Source of the DNA: Lachnospiraceae bacterium
Lineage (GTDB): Bacteria; Bacillota; Clostridia; Lachnospirales; Lachnospiraceae
NCBI GenBank assembly: GCA_022800815.1
Contig: JAAWRC010000036.1
Span: 1-33,947, forward strand
Direction of reading: 5' to 3'
Length of the DNA: 33,947 nucleotides
Shown here piece by piece: positions 6,782-14,900 of the stretch. The notes beneath the pieces were generated by a model. The model was not told where the DNA came from. It did no database searches and saw only the letters and a program-made list of their open reading frames with translations. How positions within the stretch are numbered: the first letter of the stretch is position 1; every line of letters begins with the position of its first letter. Position numbers and translations under genes: made by a program.

Positions 6782-8311
6782 ATGGAATGTGGAACGAGGA
6801 CGAGGGAAACGGGAGTAGAGGGGAACGGCGAGATTCGGGAGCGGGACGGCATGGCGGGTCTGCTTGCGCTTCTTTCACGGGAAGGGCTTCTTTTGGAGGC
6901 GTCGGAGGGAGTCGAGGCGATCCGACCGGATTTTTTTACCACCAATTCCAGGGAGTCGAAGGCGGGCGCGTTTTTTGTCTGCAAGGGCTACACGTTTAAA
7001 AAAGAATATCTGGAGATGGCCGCCGGGCAGGGGGCCGTCCTCTATATGGCGGAGACGGATTACGGTGTTTCACTGCCGAAGATCCTGGTGAAGGACATCC
7101 GGCGGGCGGCTTCCCTGGCGGCTCGCTGGTTTTACGGAAATCCAGGGGAAGCGTTGTTTGTCACGGGCATCACCGGGACGAAGGGGAAGACCACCACGGC
7201 CTATATTTTAAAGTCAATCCTGGATGCGGGAAGGCCGGGAGGGACGGCGGTCTTTTCCACCATGGAGGTGTTCACGGGAAGGGAATCCCGGGTGAGCCAT
7301 CTGACGACGCCGGAACCGGCAGAGCTTCAGTCCTATTTCCGGGAGGCGCTGGAGAACGGCTGTGACCACGTGGTCATGGAGGTTTCCTCCCAGGCCATGA
7401 AGCTTTCCCGTGTTTACGGGGAGCGGTTTCCCGTGGGAATCTTTCTCAACGTGGACGAGGACCATATCGGCGGGAAGGAACATGCCACCCTGGAGGAATA
7501 CGTGGGCTGCAAGATTGCCTTCCTGGCCCAGTGCGACACGGTGATCGTCAACAGGGAGACCCGTTTTTTCGACCAGGTCATGGCCGGGTGCGCAGGGCGC
7601 CGGGTGATTCTCTATGGCCACGACGATTCCTGTGACGGAATCATCCGGAATATCGTGTCGGACGTGTCGGGGAGCCGGTTCGAACTGGGGTACGAGGGAC
7701 AGTGGTACGCCTTCGTGACCAGTCTGGTGGGCCGGTTCAACGTGGAGAATCTGACGGCGGCCATCTTGGCGGCCTTCGTCATGGGCATCGATGCGGGAAC
7801 CATCCAGGAGGGGATCCGCTCCGTCCATGTTCCGGGCCGGATGATGGTCATGGAGCATGACGGAATTCACATCGTGGTGGATTATGCCCACAACTACTTA
7901 AGCTTCCTGAACGTGTACCAGGCGGTGAGGGAGACCTTTTCGCCAAAGTGCATTCATTCCGTGTTCGGGAGTCAGGGGGAGCGTTCCCCGATCCGGAGGA
8001 GGGACGTGGGCGTGCTGGCGGAAAAATATGCGGACTACGTCTACCTGACGGCCGACGACCCCGGCTATGAGAGCGTCACGGACATCTGCGAAGAGATCCG
8101 GCGCCATGTCACGAAGCCCTGTCGGATCATTCCCGACCGGGAGGAGGCGGTATGGACGGCCCTCTCGGCGGCAGAACCGGGGGACGTGGTGATTTTGGCG
8201 GGGAAGGGGGCAGAGGTGACCCAGCGGGTGAGGGACGGGTTCGTCCCCTACATTTCAGACATCAAGGCGGCCCAGCAGTGGATCGCCGCACAAAAGAAGG
8301 AGGGCCGGTGA
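6782..8311 (+). CDS. MurE-like Mur ligase, divergent
   Basis: The product has up to 509 residues. It contains the three Mur ligase domains: an N-terminal domain with TTNSRESKAGAFFVCKG, the ATP-binding loop GITGTKGKTTT (129-139) and the VVDYAHNYLSF start of the C-terminal domain. Overall it is closest to MurE, which adds the third residue of the peptidoglycan stem peptide. The DNPR motif of diaminopimelate-adding enzymes is replaced by DDPG (425-428), and FGCGGDRD-like is replaced by FGSQGERS. It may be a second MurE-type copy with another amino acid or role. ATG 6782 has a weak site; ATG 6851, giving MAGLLALLS and preceded by GGGAGCGGG, is an equally good start. An intrinsic terminator overlaps the stop codon. 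Confidence 0.8.
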   Translation: MECGTRTRETGVEGNGEIRERDGMAGLLALLSREGLLLEASEGVEAIRPDFFTTNSRESKAGAFFVCKGYTFKKEYLEMAAGQGAVLYMAETDYGVSLPKILVKDIRRAASLAARWFYGNPGEALFVTGITGTKGKTTTAYILKSILDAGRPGGTAVFSTMEVFTGRESRVSHLTTPEPAELQSYFREALENGCDHVVMEVSSQAMKLSRVYGERFPVGIFLNVDEDHIGGKEHATLEEYVGCKIAFLAQCDTVIVNRETRFFDQVMAGCAGRRVILYGHDDSCDGIIRNIVSDVSGSRFELGYEGQWYAFVTSLVGRFNVENLTAAILAAFVMGIDAGTIQEGIRSVHVPGRMMVMEHDGIHIVVDYAHNYLSFLNVYQAVRETFSPKCIHSVFGSQGERSPIRRRDVGVLAEKYADYVYLTADDPGYESVTDICEEIRRHVTKPCRIIPDREEAVWTALSAAEPGDVVILAGKGAEVTQRVRDGFVPYISDIKAAQQWIAAQKKEGR

Positions 8312-8328
8312 GCAAGTCACCGGCCTTT
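8301..8328 (+). terminator. Intrinsic terminator after the Mur ligase gene
   Basis: GGCCGGTGA (8303-8311) pairs with TCACCGGCC (8317-8325) around a 5-base loop and is followed by TTT. The stop codon of the Mur ligase gene is part of the stem. The glycosyltransferase gene converges from the other side and ends at 8347. Confidence 0.75.
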
Positions 8329-8346
8329 ACACAAGGAAGAAAATGG

Positions 8347-9372
8347 TCAGTTGAAACCGTAAATTTTCTGTGTGATGTTGTAGGCGATCACGGAGATCAT
8401 CCGTCCGACGGAGCCCGGCAGGTTCATGAAGATGCCAAGGATCGTGCGGAAGCGGAATTTCCGGTAGAGGGAGGGATTCGCTTCCCGCAGGTACTGCCAC
8501 AGCTCCCTCTTCCAGCGAAGATGTTCGGGGGTGCCGGACTTGATCGCCATGATGGAAGAAACGCTCATGATGATGTTGAGATAGGAGCACATGTTTTTGC
8601 ACTGAGTGTCGCTCTTAAAACGGACGCCGGACCCTAGCAGGACGTCGATCATCCGGTAATTGACCCGGTACTGCTGGTCCAGTCTGGAGATCATGACGGA
8701 TTCGTTGACCGACTGGTCCTCCCTGCCGATGAGATAGCGGTAAAAATCCACGTCGATATAGTAAATGGTGTTTACGTAAGGCATGGGCTGGAACACGAAC
8801 AGGTTGTCCACGTAGAAGGTGTGCTCCGGAAGCTTCATGCCGCACAGGCGCAGCACGTTGGTTCGGTAGATAACTGAGTGCATCAGGATGTAGGTGGTGG
8901 GCGGCAGAGGCTTCACGTCGTCCCAGGTGAAATAGGTGTCCGTGGGAAAGTATTTCCGGTAATGCATGATTTTTTTGTGGGAGGCTCCCTGTTTTTCATA
9001 GACATAGTTGGAGAGCAGAAGGTCCGGCAGACGGTCTTTTTCCGCGGCGGTGCGCAGGAAATTCAGAATGCTCCGGTAGGCGTCCGCATCCACCCAGTCG
9101 TCGCTGTCGACCACCTTGAAAAACAGACCGGTGGCATGGGCAAGTCCCGTGTTGACGGCGCCGCCGTGGCCGGCATTTTCTTGATGGATGGCCCGGATGA
9201 CGTCCGGATGCGCTGCCGCCAGACGGTCGGCGATTCTGGCCGTGTCATCCCTTGACCCGTCGTCGACGATCAAAATCTCAACCTCCGTCCCGCCGGGAAG
9301 GAGGGATTCGATGCAATGTTCCATGTATTCCTGCGAATTGTAGCAGGGTACTACGATTGACAATAGTTTCAT
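8347..9372 (-). CDS. Glycosyltransferase family 2
   Basis: The product has 341 residues and starts at the reverse-strand ATG at 9372, preceded by AAGGAG (9381-9386). The GT-A fold signatures are clear: SIVVPCYNSQEYMEHCIESL at the N-terminus, the LIVDDGSRDDT nucleotide-binding segment (about 34-44) and the DSDDW metal motif (89-93). The C-terminal half is family-specific and I see no strong membrane anchor. GT2 enzymes transfer sugars from nucleotide-sugar donors to cell-surface polysaccharides or lipids. The acceptor cannot be deduced, as no polysaccharide cluster surrounds it. It is a single-gene unit with its own promoter. Confidence 0.9.
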   Translation of the reverse strand: MKLLSIVVPCYNSQEYMEHCIESLLPGGTEVEILIVDDGSRDDTARIADRLAAAHPDVIRAIHQENAGHGGAVNTGLAHATGLFFKVVDSDDWVDADAYRSILNFLRTAAEKDRLPDLLLSNYVYEKQGASHKKIMHYRKYFPTDTYFTWDDVKPLPPTTYILMHSVIYRTNVLRLCGMKLPEHTFYVDNLFVFQPMPYVNTIYYIDVDFYRYLIGREDQSVNESVMISRLDQQYRVNYRMIDVLLGSGVRFKSDTQCKNMCSYLNIIMSVSSIMAIKSGTPEHLRWKRELWQYLREANPSLYRKFRFRTILGIFMNLPGSVGRMISVIAYNITQKIYGFN

Positions 9373-9416
9373 GAAGTATACTCCTTGGGTGAGTCTTGTA
9401 TATCGCTTTACAGGTT

Positions 9417-9445
9417 AGTATACTCTTTTTTTTTTAAAGTTGCAA
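9417..9445 (-). promoter_or_regulatory. Sigma-A promoter of the glycosyltransferase gene
   Basis: On the reverse strand, TTGCAA (9445-9440) is followed after 17 bases by TATACT (9422-9417). The spacer is an A-rich tract. The start codon lies about 45 bases downstream. Confidence 0.75.
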
Positions 9446-9582
9446 CGGTGCGTGCCGGACAGTCTGGAATTTTTTTTCATACAGTGCGGAAGAGGGGCGT
9501 TTTCGGGAGAATTCATATTTTCAGGAGAATTGTGCATAATGAAACGGGAGGAAAGCCATCAAAACTCAGGAAAATTTAAGAA
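9446..9582. other. Intergenic spacer between divergent promoters, no gene seen
   Basis: This stretch separates the glycosyltransferase promoter from the aspS promoter. It is AT-rich with poly-T tracts. I find no convincing ORF: the longest candidate, about 15 codons near 9539, lacks a ribosome site at a suitable distance. No clear hairpin was found. Confidence 0.5.
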
Positions 9583-9611
9583 TTGACAAAAAAACATTCC
9601 TATTATAAAAT
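9583..9611 (+). promoter_or_regulatory. Sigma-A promoter of aspS
   Basis: TTGACA (9583-9588) and TAAAAT (9606-9611) are separated by 17 bases. Transcription would begin around 9618, at the start of the T-box leader. Confidence 0.85.
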
Positions 9612-9617
9612 ACGGTA

Positions 9618-9890
9618 ATATAAGTTAAAGGCGATGACGGAGAGAAGTAGTGCAAAAGATCGCTTCCAGTGAGCGGGGGACAGTGGGAACTCCGCAGAAT
9701 GAGTCTGCACGAATAACACTTTCGAGCCGCAATCTGAACCCTGCGAAGGAGCGGGCAGTAGGTGCGCCGCAGGCCGGGCGTTAACCGGCAGCCATGAGGG
9801 GACTGCCTACGGGCAGTAAATCAGGTGGTACCGCGGACAGAGGAGCTGTTCGTCCTGAAAGAAATTTTGAGGACGGACGGCTCTATTTTT
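9618..9890 (+). promoter_or_regulatory. T-box riboswitch controlling aspS
   Basis: The leader has the classic T-box parts: an AGAGAAGTAG element near the start of stem I (9641-9650), the conserved AGGTGGTACCGCG T-box at 9823-9835, and a terminator directly after it. T-boxes sense uncharged tRNA through a specifier codon in stem I and pairing of the tRNA NCCA end to the TGGN bulge, here TGGT. Aligning GAATAACACTTTCGAG (9711-9726) with known leaders puts the specifier at AAC (9715-9717), an Asn codon; I find no GAC at that place. The specifier reading is an inference from alignment by eye. Confidence 0.92.
9843..9890 (+). terminator. T-box intrinsic terminator ahead of aspS
   Basis: GAGCTGTTCGTCCT (9843-9856) pairs along its full length, with two G-U pairs, with AGGACGGACGGCTC (9870-9883), followed by TATTTTT. 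Formation of the T-box antiterminator upon binding uncharged tRNA would prevent this stem. Confidence 0.9.
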
Positions 9891-9943
9891 ATTACCTGAA
9901 CAAATCATCTAACTATTTTTATCCGGGAAAGGAGAGAACAACG

Positions 9944-11689
9944 ATGTCAGATATTTACCGCAGCAAAACCATGGACCAGATGGAAGAGGGCGACGTGGGA
10001 AAGGAACTCCGGCTTGCCGGATGGGTGGAAAACATCCGGGACCACGGCGGCGTGTCCTTCCTCGACCTGCGGGACATGTACGGGGTCATGCAGGTGGTGC
10101 TCCGAAATACGGAGCTTTTGAAGGGGATTCGCAAGGAGGAGTGTATTTCCGTGGAGGGCCTGGTGGAGCACAGGGACGAGGAAACCTACAATCCCAAGAT
10201 TCCCACGGGAACCATCGAGCTGGAAGCCCATAAGATTGACATTCTCGGAAAGGTCTACCGGGACCTTCCCTTTGAGGTGGCGGCCTCCAAGGAGATTCGG
10301 GAGGACGTTCGCTTGAAATACCGGTATCTGGACCTTCGGAACCACAAGGTGAAGGAGAACATCATATTCCGGTCCCAGGTGATCAACTATTTGAGGGAAA
10401 AGATGACGGAGATGGGATTCCTGGAGATTCAGACGCCGATTCTGTGCGCATCCTCCCCGGAAGGAGCCAGGGATTACATCGTTCCCTCCAGAAAATACAA
10501 AGGGAAATTTTATGCTCTGCCCCAGGCACCACAGCAGTATAAACAGCTCCTGATGGCCTCCGGATTTGACAAATATTTCCAGATCGCCCCCTGCTTCCGG
10601 GACGAGGATGCCCGGGCGGACCGTTCGCCGGGAGAATTTTACCAGCTTGATTTCGAGATGAGCTTTGCCACGGAGGAGGACGTGTTCCGGGTCGGCGAGG
10701 AAGTGCTCACGGCCACCTTTAAAAAGTTTGCGCCGGAGGGGTTCTCCGTCACGGAAGCGCCCTATCCGGTATTCAGCTACAGGGAGGCCATGGCCCTGTT
10801 CGGGACGGATAAGCCGGATCTCAGGAACCCTCTTCGCATCGTCGACGTGACGGAATTTTTCCAGAGATGCTCCTTCAAGCCTTTCCACAAGAAGACGGTG
10901 CGGGCCATCAGGGTCCATGCGGACCTTTCCAAGGGATTCCATGAGAAGCTGCTTGGATTTGCCCAGTCCATCGGCATGGGCGGTCTCGGCTATCTGGACG
11001 TGAAGGAGGACCTCTCCTACAAGGGCCCCATTGACAAATTCATTCCGGATGAGATGAAGGGGGAGCTGGCGGAGCTGGCAGGACTTTCGGGCGGCGACGT
11101 GATCTTTTTCATCGCCGACAATGAGGAACGGGCCTCCAAATATGCGGGGCAGATCCGAAACGAGCTGGGCGCCCGCCTGGACCTGCTGGAGAAAAACGCC
11201 TACCGGTTCTGCTATATCAATGACTTCCCCATGTATGAGCTGGACGAGGAGACGAAAAAGATCGGCTTCACCCACAACCCGTTCTCCATGCCCCAGGGCG
11301 GTTTGGAGGCCCTGAATGCGAAGGATCCGCTGGAGATTCTGGCTTACCAGTATGACATCGTCTGTAACGGCGTGGAGCTCTCCTCCGGTGCGGTGAGGAA
11401 TCATGACATGGACATCATGGAGAAGGCCTTCGAGATTGCGGGTTACGACAAGGCGACTTTGGAAAGCAAGTTCGGAGCCCTTTACCATGCCTTCCAGTTC
11501 GGAGCCCCGCCCCATGCGGGTATGGCTCCCGGTGTGGACCGGATAATCATGCTGCTTCGGAACGAGGAGAATATCCGGGAGGTCATCGCCTTCCCTATGA
11601 GCGGGACGGCCCAGGACCTCATGTGCGGCGCCCCGAACGAGGTGACGGAGCAGCAGCTCCGGGAAGTGCATATCAAGGTGAGGGAGTAA
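9944..11689 (+). CDS. aspS: Aspartyl-tRNA synthetase (bacterial type, possibly non-discriminating)
   Basis: The product has 581 residues. ATG 9944 follows GGAAAGGAGAG; the in-frame extension upstream to 9794 lies inside the T-box and is not coding. The N-terminal OB-fold anticodon-binding domain includes WVENIRDHGGVSFLDLRD (27-44). The class II motif 2 region FRDEDARADR sits near residues 221-230 and motif 3 GVDRIIML starts at 530. A bacterial GAD insertion domain fits the length. H34 replaces the Leu found at this place in discriminating enzymes such as that of E. coli; His is the residue reported for non-discriminating bacterial AspRS that also charge tRNA-Asn. This agrees with the apparent Asn specifier of the leader. 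GatCAB would then be needed to convert Asp-tRNA-Asn, but it is not in this window. Confidence 0.96.
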   Translation: MSDIYRSKTMDQMEEGDVGKELRLAGWVENIRDHGGVSFLDLRDMYGVMQVVLRNTELLKGIRKEECISVEGLVEHRDEETYNPKIPTGTIELEAHKIDILGKVYRDLPFEVAASKEIREDVRLKYRYLDLRNHKVKENIIFRSQVINYLREKMTEMGFLEIQTPILCASSPEGARDYIVPSRKYKGKFYALPQAPQQYKQLLMASGFDKYFQIAPCFRDEDARADRSPGEFYQLDFEMSFATEEDVFRVGEEVLTATFKKFAPEGFSVTEAPYPVFSYREAMALFGTDKPDLRNPLRIVDVTEFFQRCSFKPFHKKTVRAIRVHADLSKGFHEKLLGFAQSIGMGGLGYLDVKEDLSYKGPIDKFIPDEMKGELAELAGLSGGDVIFFIADNEERASKYAGQIRNELGARLDLLEKNAYRFCYINDFPMYELDEETKKIGFTHNPFSMPQGGLEALNAKDPLEILAYQYDIVCNGVELSSGAVRNHDMDIMEKAFEIAGYDKATLESKFGALYHAFQFGAPPHAGMAPGVDRIIMLLRNEENIREVIAFPMSGTAQDLMCGAPNEVTEQQLREVHIKVRE

Positions 11690-11816
11690 GAGGGCTGCGG
11701 CAGATAGATTGTGCGGATATCACCGACTTTTTCTTGCCAACTCCATGAGATGTCGGATAAATACTATAAAAGATGGAAAATAACAAATAATCAGACAATT
11801 TTGCAAAAAGTTTTTC
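11690..11816. other. Gap after aspS, no terminator or gene recognised
   Basis: This AT-rich gap follows the aspS stop. I found neither a strong stem followed by a T-run nor a credible small ORF. It ends at the gltB promoter. Confidence 0.4.
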
Positions 11817-11845
11817 TTTACAAATGGGAAAGACCGTTGTATGAT
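11817..11845 (+). promoter_or_regulatory. Sigma-A promoter of gltBD
   Basis: TTTACA (11817-11822) and TATGAT (11840-11845) are 17 bases apart. The predicted start near 11852 leaves a leader of about 140 bases before gltB. Confidence 0.8.
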
Positions 11846-11851
11846 AAAACG

Positions 11852-11991
11852 CAAGTTGCAGCTTGGAAAATTTCATAAATGGAAATACGTGGATGCTAAG
11901 ACACGACGGAGTGCCTGATACAGACGGATGATCTGTATCGAGCGCTCTTTTTTATACACACCGTATTTCCCTTTTAAAAGAGAGGACCAGA
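11852..11991 (+). promoter_or_regulatory. Structured gltB leader, probable transcription attenuator
   Basis: The leader between the promoter and gltB contains a full intrinsic terminator (11909-11953). It is enclosed by a perfect 9-bp pairing of GGAAATACG (11881-11889) with CGTATTTCC (11962-11970). A small CAAG/CTTG hairpin lies near the 5' end. An intrinsic terminator inside the leader of a biosynthetic operon implies conditional antitermination. I recognise no T-box sequence and no known riboswitch consensus. ANTAR-type antitermination is a candidate for nitrogen genes in this group, but I could not find its two hexaloop hairpins convincingly. Confidence 0.65.
11909..11953 (+). terminator. 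Intrinsic terminator inside the gltB leader
   Basis: The left arm 11909-11924 pairs with the right arm 11932-11947 over 16 positions with one mismatch and two G-U pairs, around the 7-base loop CGGATGA. Six T residues follow directly (11948-11953). It lies 38 bases before the gltB start, so read-through must be regulated or partial. Confidence 0.88.
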
Positions 11992-14900
11992 ATGATGGAA
12001 AGTAATCAGGCAGTACAAAGAAAATCGGAAAGGCGTCTGCCAGGCTTATATGAGGAACGGTTCGAGCATGACAACTGCGGCGTGGGCGCCGTGGTGAACA
12101 TTAAGGGTATGAAGACCCATCAGACGGTGGAGAACGCCCTGAAGATCGTGGAGAACCTGGAGCATCGGGCCGGAAAGGATGCCGAGGGGAAAACCGGCGA
12201 CGGTGTCGGCATCCTTCTGCAGATCTCCCATCGATTTTTTAAGAAGGCGGCGAAGGAGTGCGGTATTTCTCTGGGGGAAGAGCGGGAGTACGGCGTGGGC
12301 ATGTTCTTTCTTCCAGGCGGGGAGCTGGAGAGGCGGCAGGCCAGGAAGATGTTCGAGATCATCGTGGAGAAGGAGGGCATGAAATTCCTCGGCTGGAGGA
12401 AGCTTCCCACGGTGCCCGGGGTCCTCGGCAAGAAGGCTGTGGACTGCATGCCCTGCATTGAGCAGTGCTTCATCCGAAAGCCGGACGACGTGGAGCGGGG
12501 GCTGGACTTTGACCGGAAGCTCTACGTGGCGAGAAGGGTGTTCGAGCAGAGCAACGACAACACCTACGTGGTGTCCCTCTCCAGCCGGACCATCGTCTAC
12601 AAGGGTATGTTCATGGTGAAGGAGCTCAGGCAGTTTTTTCCGGACTTACAGTCTCCGGATTACGAGTCGGCCATCGCCGTGGTCCACTCCCGGTTCAGTA
12701 CCAACACCACGCCCAGCTGGATGCGGGCCCATCCCTACCGGCTGATCGTACATAACGGCGAGATCAACACCATCCGGGGCAACGTGGACCGGATGATCGC
12801 CCGCGAGGAGAACATGGAGTCGGAATTCACCAGGGAGGAAATGCTCAAGGTGGTCCCCGTGGTCAACGAGACCGGCTCCGACTCGGCCATGCTGGACAAT
12901 ACCCTGGAGTTTCTGGTCATGAGCGGCATGGAGCTTCCCCTGGCGGTGATGATCACCATCCCGGAGCCCTGGGCGAACGACAAATACATGAGCCAGAAGA
13001 AGAAGGATTTTTATCAGTATTATGCCACCATGATGGAGCCCTGGGACGGCCCTGCCTCCATCGTCTTCTCCGACGGCGACATCCTGGGTGCGGTCCTTGA
13101 CCGGAACGGCCTAAGGCCCTCCAGGTACTGCGTGACGAAGGACGGCTACATGATCCTCTCCTCCGAGGTGGGGGCTCTGGAGATCCCGGTGGAGAACGTG
13201 GTGAAAAAAGAGCGGCTCCGCCCCGGAAAGATGCTTCTGGTGGACACGGTGAAGGGGGAGATCGTGGACGACGAAACCCTGAAAAACCGTTATATCAACA
13301 GACAGCCCTACGGGGAATGGCTGGACACCAACCTGGTGGAGCTTAAGAATCTGAAAATCCCCAACCAGCGGGTGGAGGGCTATTCGGAGGAGGAGCGGGC
13401 GAAGCTCCAGAAGGCTTACGGCTACACCTACGAGCAGTATCGGACCATGATCCTGCCCATGGCCAGGGACGGCATCGAGGCGGTGTCCTCCATGGGAGCC
13501 GACAGTCCTCTGGCGGTGCTCTCCAAACAGCATCAGCCTTTGTTTAACTATTTTAAGCAGCTCTTCGCCCAGGTGACGAACCCGCCCATCGACGCCATCC
13601 GGGAGGAGATCGTGACCTCCACGGCGGTGTATCTGGGCCGGGATGGGAACCTGCTTAAGGAGATGCCGGAAAACTGCAGGATCCTAAAGGTCAACAACCC
13701 GATCCTCACGGGCACGGATCTTCTGAAGATCAAAAACATGAAGGTGGCGGGATTAAAGCCTGCGGTGATTCCCATCATCTATTATAAGAACACGTCCCTG
13801 GAGCGGGCCATCGACCACCTGTTTTTGGAGGCGGACCGGGCCCACCGGGACGGGGCCAACATCCTGATCCTCTCCGACCGGGGCATCGACGAGAACCACG
13901 TGCCCATCCCGTCCCTGCTGGCGGTCTCCGCCCTGCAGCAGCATTTGGTGCGGACGAAGAAGCGGACCTCCGTGGCCATGATCCTGGAAAGCGGGGAGCC
14001 CAGGGAGGTCCACCATTTTGCGACACTTCTGGGCTACGGCGCCTGTGCGGTCAATCCCTACCTGGCCCACGAGTCCATCCGGACCCTCATCGACTCCGGA
14101 ATGCTCGACAAGGATTACTATGCGGCGGTGGACGATTACAATTCGGCGGTGCTCCACGGCATCGTGAAGATCGCCTCCAAGATGGGCGTTTCCACCCTCC
14201 AGTCCTACCAGGGCTCCCAGATCTTCGAGGCCATCGGCATCTGCAAGGAGGTCGTGGACAAATATTTCACGGACACGGTGAGCCGGGTCGGCGGCGTGAC
14301 CCTTAAGGATATCGCGGCGGACATGGATGCCCTCCACTCGGCGGCCTTCGACCCCCTGGGGCTGCAGACGGACCTGACCCTGGAGAGCGTGGGGAGCCAC
14401 AAGTCCCGCTCCGGGAAGGAAGAGCATCTCTACAACCCGAAGACCATCCATCTCCTCCAGGAGTCCACGAAGACCGGCAATTACGAACTGTTCAAAGAAT
14501 ACTCGGCCATGCTCCACGAGGAGAGGAACCCCATGAACCTGAGGGGGCTTTTGGATTTCAACTATCCGAAGAAGGGCATCCCCCTGGAGGAAGTGGAGAG
14601 CGTGGATTCCATCGTCAGACGGTTTAAGACGGGAGCCATGTCCTACGGCTCCATCTCCCAGGAGGCCCACGAGACCCTTGCCCTTGCCATGAACGCCATT
14701 CACGGGAAATCCAACACGGGAGAGGGCGGGGAAGCTCTGGAGCGGCTGGACACCAAGGGGCTCCCAGGCAGGGACCGCTGCTCGGCCATCAAGCAGGTGG
14801 CTTCCGCCAGGTTCGGCGTCACGTCCCGGTTCCTGGTGAGCGCCGACGAGATCCAGATCAAGATGGCTCAGGGGGCGAAGCCCGGCGAGGGCGGACAGCT

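Noticed and set aside
9794-9943. 50-codon N-terminal extension of AspRS
   Set aside because: It lies inside the T-box and its terminator; the real start at 9944 has a ribosome site and matches the family N-terminus.
11895-11940. ANTAR-type dual hexaloop in the gltB leader (two ACGGA copies)
   Set aside because: The two ACGGA copies do not sit in hexaloops closed by good stems, so I could not support the motif.
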